Source of the DNA: Tachypleus tridentatus | Lineage: Eukaryota > Arthropoda > Merostomata > Xiphosura > Limulidae | Direction: 5' to 3' | DNA: 64,000 nt | Assembly: GCF_004210375.1 (NCBI RefSeq) | Contig: NC_134833.1 | Span: 149,660,127 to 149,724,126, forward strand | Notes under the pieces: generated by a model | What the model saw: the letters and a program-made list of their open reading frames with translations, nothing else | Told to the model about the DNA's origin: nothing | Database searches by the model: none | Part shown: piece after piece, positions 60,504 through 64,000 of the stretch | Numbering within the stretch: position 1 is the stretch's first letter | How the letters are laid out: each line of letters opens with the position of its first letter | Translations under genes and position numbers: made by a program

Positions 60504-60713
60504 ATATATCTGAGAAGAACAGCTGGTATGGGTATTAACACTTTTACTAATAAAGCAGAGACAACATTTCAACCTTCATAGGTCATCGTCAGGTTTACAA
60601 AGAGTTGCAAACTCTCTCTTTTTTAACCTGAAGATGACCTAGGAAGGTCAAAATGTTGTTCTCTGCTTTATCAGTAAAAGTGTGAATAGCCACACCAGCT
60701 GTTCTGATATATT
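60504..60713. mobile_element. Inverted-repeat element, about 90-bp imperfect arms
   Basis: The left arm (60504-60594) and right arm (60627-60713) are near-complementary. Shared words include ACAGCTGGT, ACACTTTTACT and AAAGCAGAGA. Next to the loop each arm has a GGTCATCGTCAGG/CCTGAAGATGACC motif like that in the element at 24010-24225. It would form a long hairpin. Class uncertain. Confidence 0.8.
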
Positions 60714-63700
60714 TTGACTTCAAGTGGGTTTCTCATCATCAAGGAACTTGTTTATTAACATGTTTGGCTTACAGTTGTTATTATTACACAGTATTAGACA
60801 AGAGTCACTAACTTTAGAGCACAATTCCTATGTCTGGGAAGAAGCTACCTATGGTTTGAAACAAGTACACATAGCAACAGAAGGTTAAAGTTAATAATAT
60901 AAATATACCAAACATAATTTTATTTAAAAGTTACTAAACATATCAACTGAAAATATGTTGGGAGAATGTTTTTTAATACCTTCATTATGAACTCACTCAG
61001 TTGATAGACAGTAGTTATAAAAGTAAGGTCACAAAATTATTAATCAAACGTGTTTGTAACATTTTATTCTTACTTGTGGAGATGTCACACTAGTGCATGG
61101 CTAATTCACAAACATAGTTATGAAAACTAAGCAATCACACGTGTATACAAATTTATTTCATTATAAGGACATCATTTTGATGCCTGACTGAATGGAGATG
61201 TTTGTTTCAAGTTGTAAATCCTGTTCAACAGAACACAGAAAGAACTATCAAACTGTCAGAATAATTAATGACTGACTATTAATTACCTCGTATACACTAA
61301 CAAGTCTGATATCAAGTTTAAAGTAAATTATGAGATGAGGTCTGAGTAGCTGTCTAGAAAATTAACAGACTGTTAAGCTGTGAATAGTAATGAGTTCATA
61401 AAAATCTTAAAGTGTGAGACAAGTGATGACCTAAGGTCAGAATAAAGGGAACTTTCACACTCAAGAGAATCTGAGAATTGTACATATCAGTGATGTTGAA
61501 CTATTGTTGTCATGATAACAAGAGCTTTTGTGCATCATCTTTTACCTGAGTTTTGATTGTTAAGTGACTGACAGTCATGTTCTGCATACCTACAAGAAAG
61601 ACAAATTCTGCATAAGAGCTGGATAGATCTTAGTGGCAGAGATATGAATTAAATACATATTGGACAGTTCTATAAGCTGTCCAACCTGCACCAGAAAGAG
61701 TTATCATCCAGCCACACCCTCAAATCTTAGCTACCAGGCAAGTACAGTTTTACTTGTCACAGTTTTTACGTCTAGGTAAAAGTTCTTTTTAACTATTTAA
61801 AGGTAGAAAGGTTAGAAAAGTTTAATGGTGACAAAGTTTTTGTAGTAAGTAAAGTTCTTTTCTATATTAATAAATGCTGCATGGTATTAATTTAAAAAGC
61901 CTCTAACTCATTTCTTATTCTCATATAAATGTCCTTCAGTTGGCTACTAATAAACCTTGATATTTTTAAAAATAAATAAATGTCTGTTCATTAGTGCCCA
62001 TTACAGGTTAAATTTTTGGTATTTGGTATTCCATCAGAGCAGAATCTCATGTGTTCCTGTGTGAAACAGTTTGGTCCGAGATGCCTGGGAATCACGTCTA
62101 CAACTTTCAAAAGTGACAAAACTGAAGGCAGCTAGATAGTAGCTTCATGTAACTCTTTAAATTGATTTTATAACATAGCTGAAACATGTTTAAAAGCATC
62201 ACAGCTCAAACCACAAATCTCTGACCTATAACTAAACACTAAGTCACAACTGATCCTTAGTTATATTAAATGAAGAATGACTTAATTAAAATGAGAAGTA
62301 TTATAAAAATATTATAGTAACATTACAGAGCTAACACTAGTCTTAGTTTAATTACTTAAAGAACTCAGTCAACTCTGAGAAACTAACATGTAAATGTAGA
62401 AATATATGCATAAGCAAAACTAGAAGAAATTCAAAATACCTAATAAAGAAATGTTAGAAAATTTAACACAAAGATCTCACCTTTACCTGAACACATATTG
62501 AAATGAAAGATTTGATTCAGTAGGGGAAGAAAACTGTTGTTTTAGTACAAACATCAATAACACATGTAACAACATTTTTACTTTTATTGTTCCTAGACAG
62601 AAAGTGTTATTTCCCAATTGCTTATGCTTAAGGTAAATGGAAAAGACCTGTTTTAACTTCAAACTTTGCTTTTGTGACCTGGAAGCATATAATGAAAACA
62701 TGATGGGAGACTATAATTATGGGCTGATACGTGAAGGTGATTTACATTACAGTCGCGAATCTCGAAAAACTACTCACTTCTAAACAGTTTTGCTCATTTC
62801 TGTATAACGTTAGTATAAATACATGTAAATCTTGAATAATATGTTGTGTTATTCAGGCCTTATGTAAATGAAAATGTACAAATTTGCCCGTTTTACAAAG
62901 AAAATAGGTTAATTTCTAAATTTCATTATCCAGGTCACAGAAGCAAAGTTTGAAAGGAATAATGGCTATTTTCTGTACTTTTACAACATAAGCAACTAAG
63001 AAATAACGCATACTATCCAGAAACAAAATCTGTGTTACATAGTGTAATGATAATATTTGTGAATCTAGTCATATAATCAAGTGTAATGAAAGTAATTTTA
63101 AAGTATTAAATAAGGATATAGGACCAGAGGAAAATATTGTTAATAAATAGCATGAAATTCTTTAAACTAATTGTAAGTAAATTTTATCATACAATTTCTG
63201 AAATTGTATACAGGTCTTAACTTGTACAAAGTTAACTCGATGACGAGGCAGTAAAACTTCAAAACATAGTGTATAAGACTGGTTCCAGTCTCACAGTATT
63301 TTGTCTTTGTACAGTAAAATGTTCTTGTATTTTGAGATGGGGACTGTCTCATTTCACATATTTATTGCATACTGTTAAACACAGTCTTCATTTGCTTCAT
63401 ACATCTCAATAAAACAGTATGGTAAATTGAGTAAAAATTGTGTTCAAACATGTGTACTTTAACAGTTTGTGCTGAATATCTTAAAAGTTATGTGAAAAAT
63501 AAATTCAAATACAATTTGTTCAAAATTTGCATTTGCATATGTTTTGAAAAATTATGTAATGAGCTAAATAAATACAATGCAAATATCAAAGAAACGAAAA
63601 GGGAAAAAGCTAGAAATATTTTATTTGGTAATTCATCATGTAAGCCAACTAGTTTTCTATTTTCTAGAGGAACTCATGTTCCAACTTAGCTGAAGTATCA

Positions 63701-63799
63701 GATTATGTTTTAAAATGCCATACATTCATAAATTGATTTGAAATATTTCTTTCAGTTAAAATGGAAACCATGTTCTTTGATGGATAGTTTAGGCAAATA
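60714..63799. other. AT-rich sequence without recognised genes
   Basis: About 3 kb. Open frames at 62483-62701 (minus) and 63438-63689 (plus) have no family signal and AT-driven composition. No RNA gene or transposon was recognised. Confidence 0.5.
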
Positions 63800-63962
63800 T
63801 TCATGATGAAACTTTGTAAAATGGACAGCAACTGAATGTTGTGGAGACACAAGTGTAGAAGATGAAAGAGAAAAGGCAGAAGAATTTCGGAACATCATCC
63901 TTCACACTTGTGTCTCCACATCATGCAGTTGCTGTTCATTCTACAAAGTTTCATCATGATAT
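63800..63962. mobile_element. Hairpin-forming inverted repeat, about 60-bp arms
   Basis: Left arm 63800-63860 and right arm 63901-63961 are about 90% complementary (shared words ATGATGAAACTTTGTA, ACAGCAACTG and GTGGAGACACAAGTGT), separated by about 40 bp rich in GA. Compact, foldback-like. Target duplication not clear. Confidence 0.85.
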
Positions 63963-64000
63963 CATGTTTTTACCAGCGTTATAGACTTCTTAACTGACTC

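Overview
The window reads as non-coding, repeat-dominated DNA from an animal nuclear genome. The evidence is spliceosomal-type signals, tRNA-derived SINEs with target-site duplications, hAT, Tc1, mariner and pogo-like DNA transposons, a jockey-like non-LTR retrotransposon remnant, and long minisatellites. The most abundant SINE (head resembling a tRNA-Thr(CGU), body containing CTATTCGTTGGTAAAAGAGT) is one I associate with horseshoe crabs (Xiphosura). That assignment is from memory and was not checked. I see no intact protein-coding gene, no rRNA gene, no functional tRNA, no CRISPR array and nothing prokaryotic.

Layout. Positions 1-23734 are one uninterrupted satellite of about 500 copies of a 47-bp unit, truncated by the window edge. 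Every ordinary copy carries TATAAAA. The left part is rich in small indels, while the right part has clear higher-order repeats. Positions 23735-25600 hold a good-looking 3' splice-site sequence, an inverted-repeat element and a decayed jockey-like reverse transcriptase. From 26100 to 28600 there are SINEs, a SINE-containing 240-bp unit in three tandem copies, and an 85-bp duplication. Positions 29457-32510 are a complete hAT element with exact TIRs and an 8-bp target duplication. Its transposase has at least three frameshifts, and a 451-bp pogo/Tigger-like MITE has jumped into its 5' part. Positions 33148-35102 are a SINE cluster with nesting up to three levels deep.

Positions 36000-46700 are AT-rich DNA with scattered SINEs, a TA-flanked MITE and two old minisatellites (75 bp and 47 bp). 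Positions 46738-48800 hold two related 34-bp arrays separated by a 0.53-kb unrelated segment. From 50788 to 55943 there are more SINEs, a Tc1 pseudogene, an old 60-bp minisatellite, rearranged mariner fragments whose 3' coding end has become a 53-bp tandem array, and a 500-N assembly gap. Positions 57214-60200 are a 42/38-bp minisatellite of about 73 units. The rest, to 64000, is mostly unclassified AT-rich sequence with two large hairpin-forming inverted repeats.

Nothing here acts together as a pathway. The biology is that of repeat expansion, transposon nesting and decay. The points most worth following are the TATA-bearing higher-order satellite, the shared 3' module of three SINE families, the three-level SINE nest, a candidate SINE 3' transduction, and the mariner-derived minisatellite that runs into the assembly gap.
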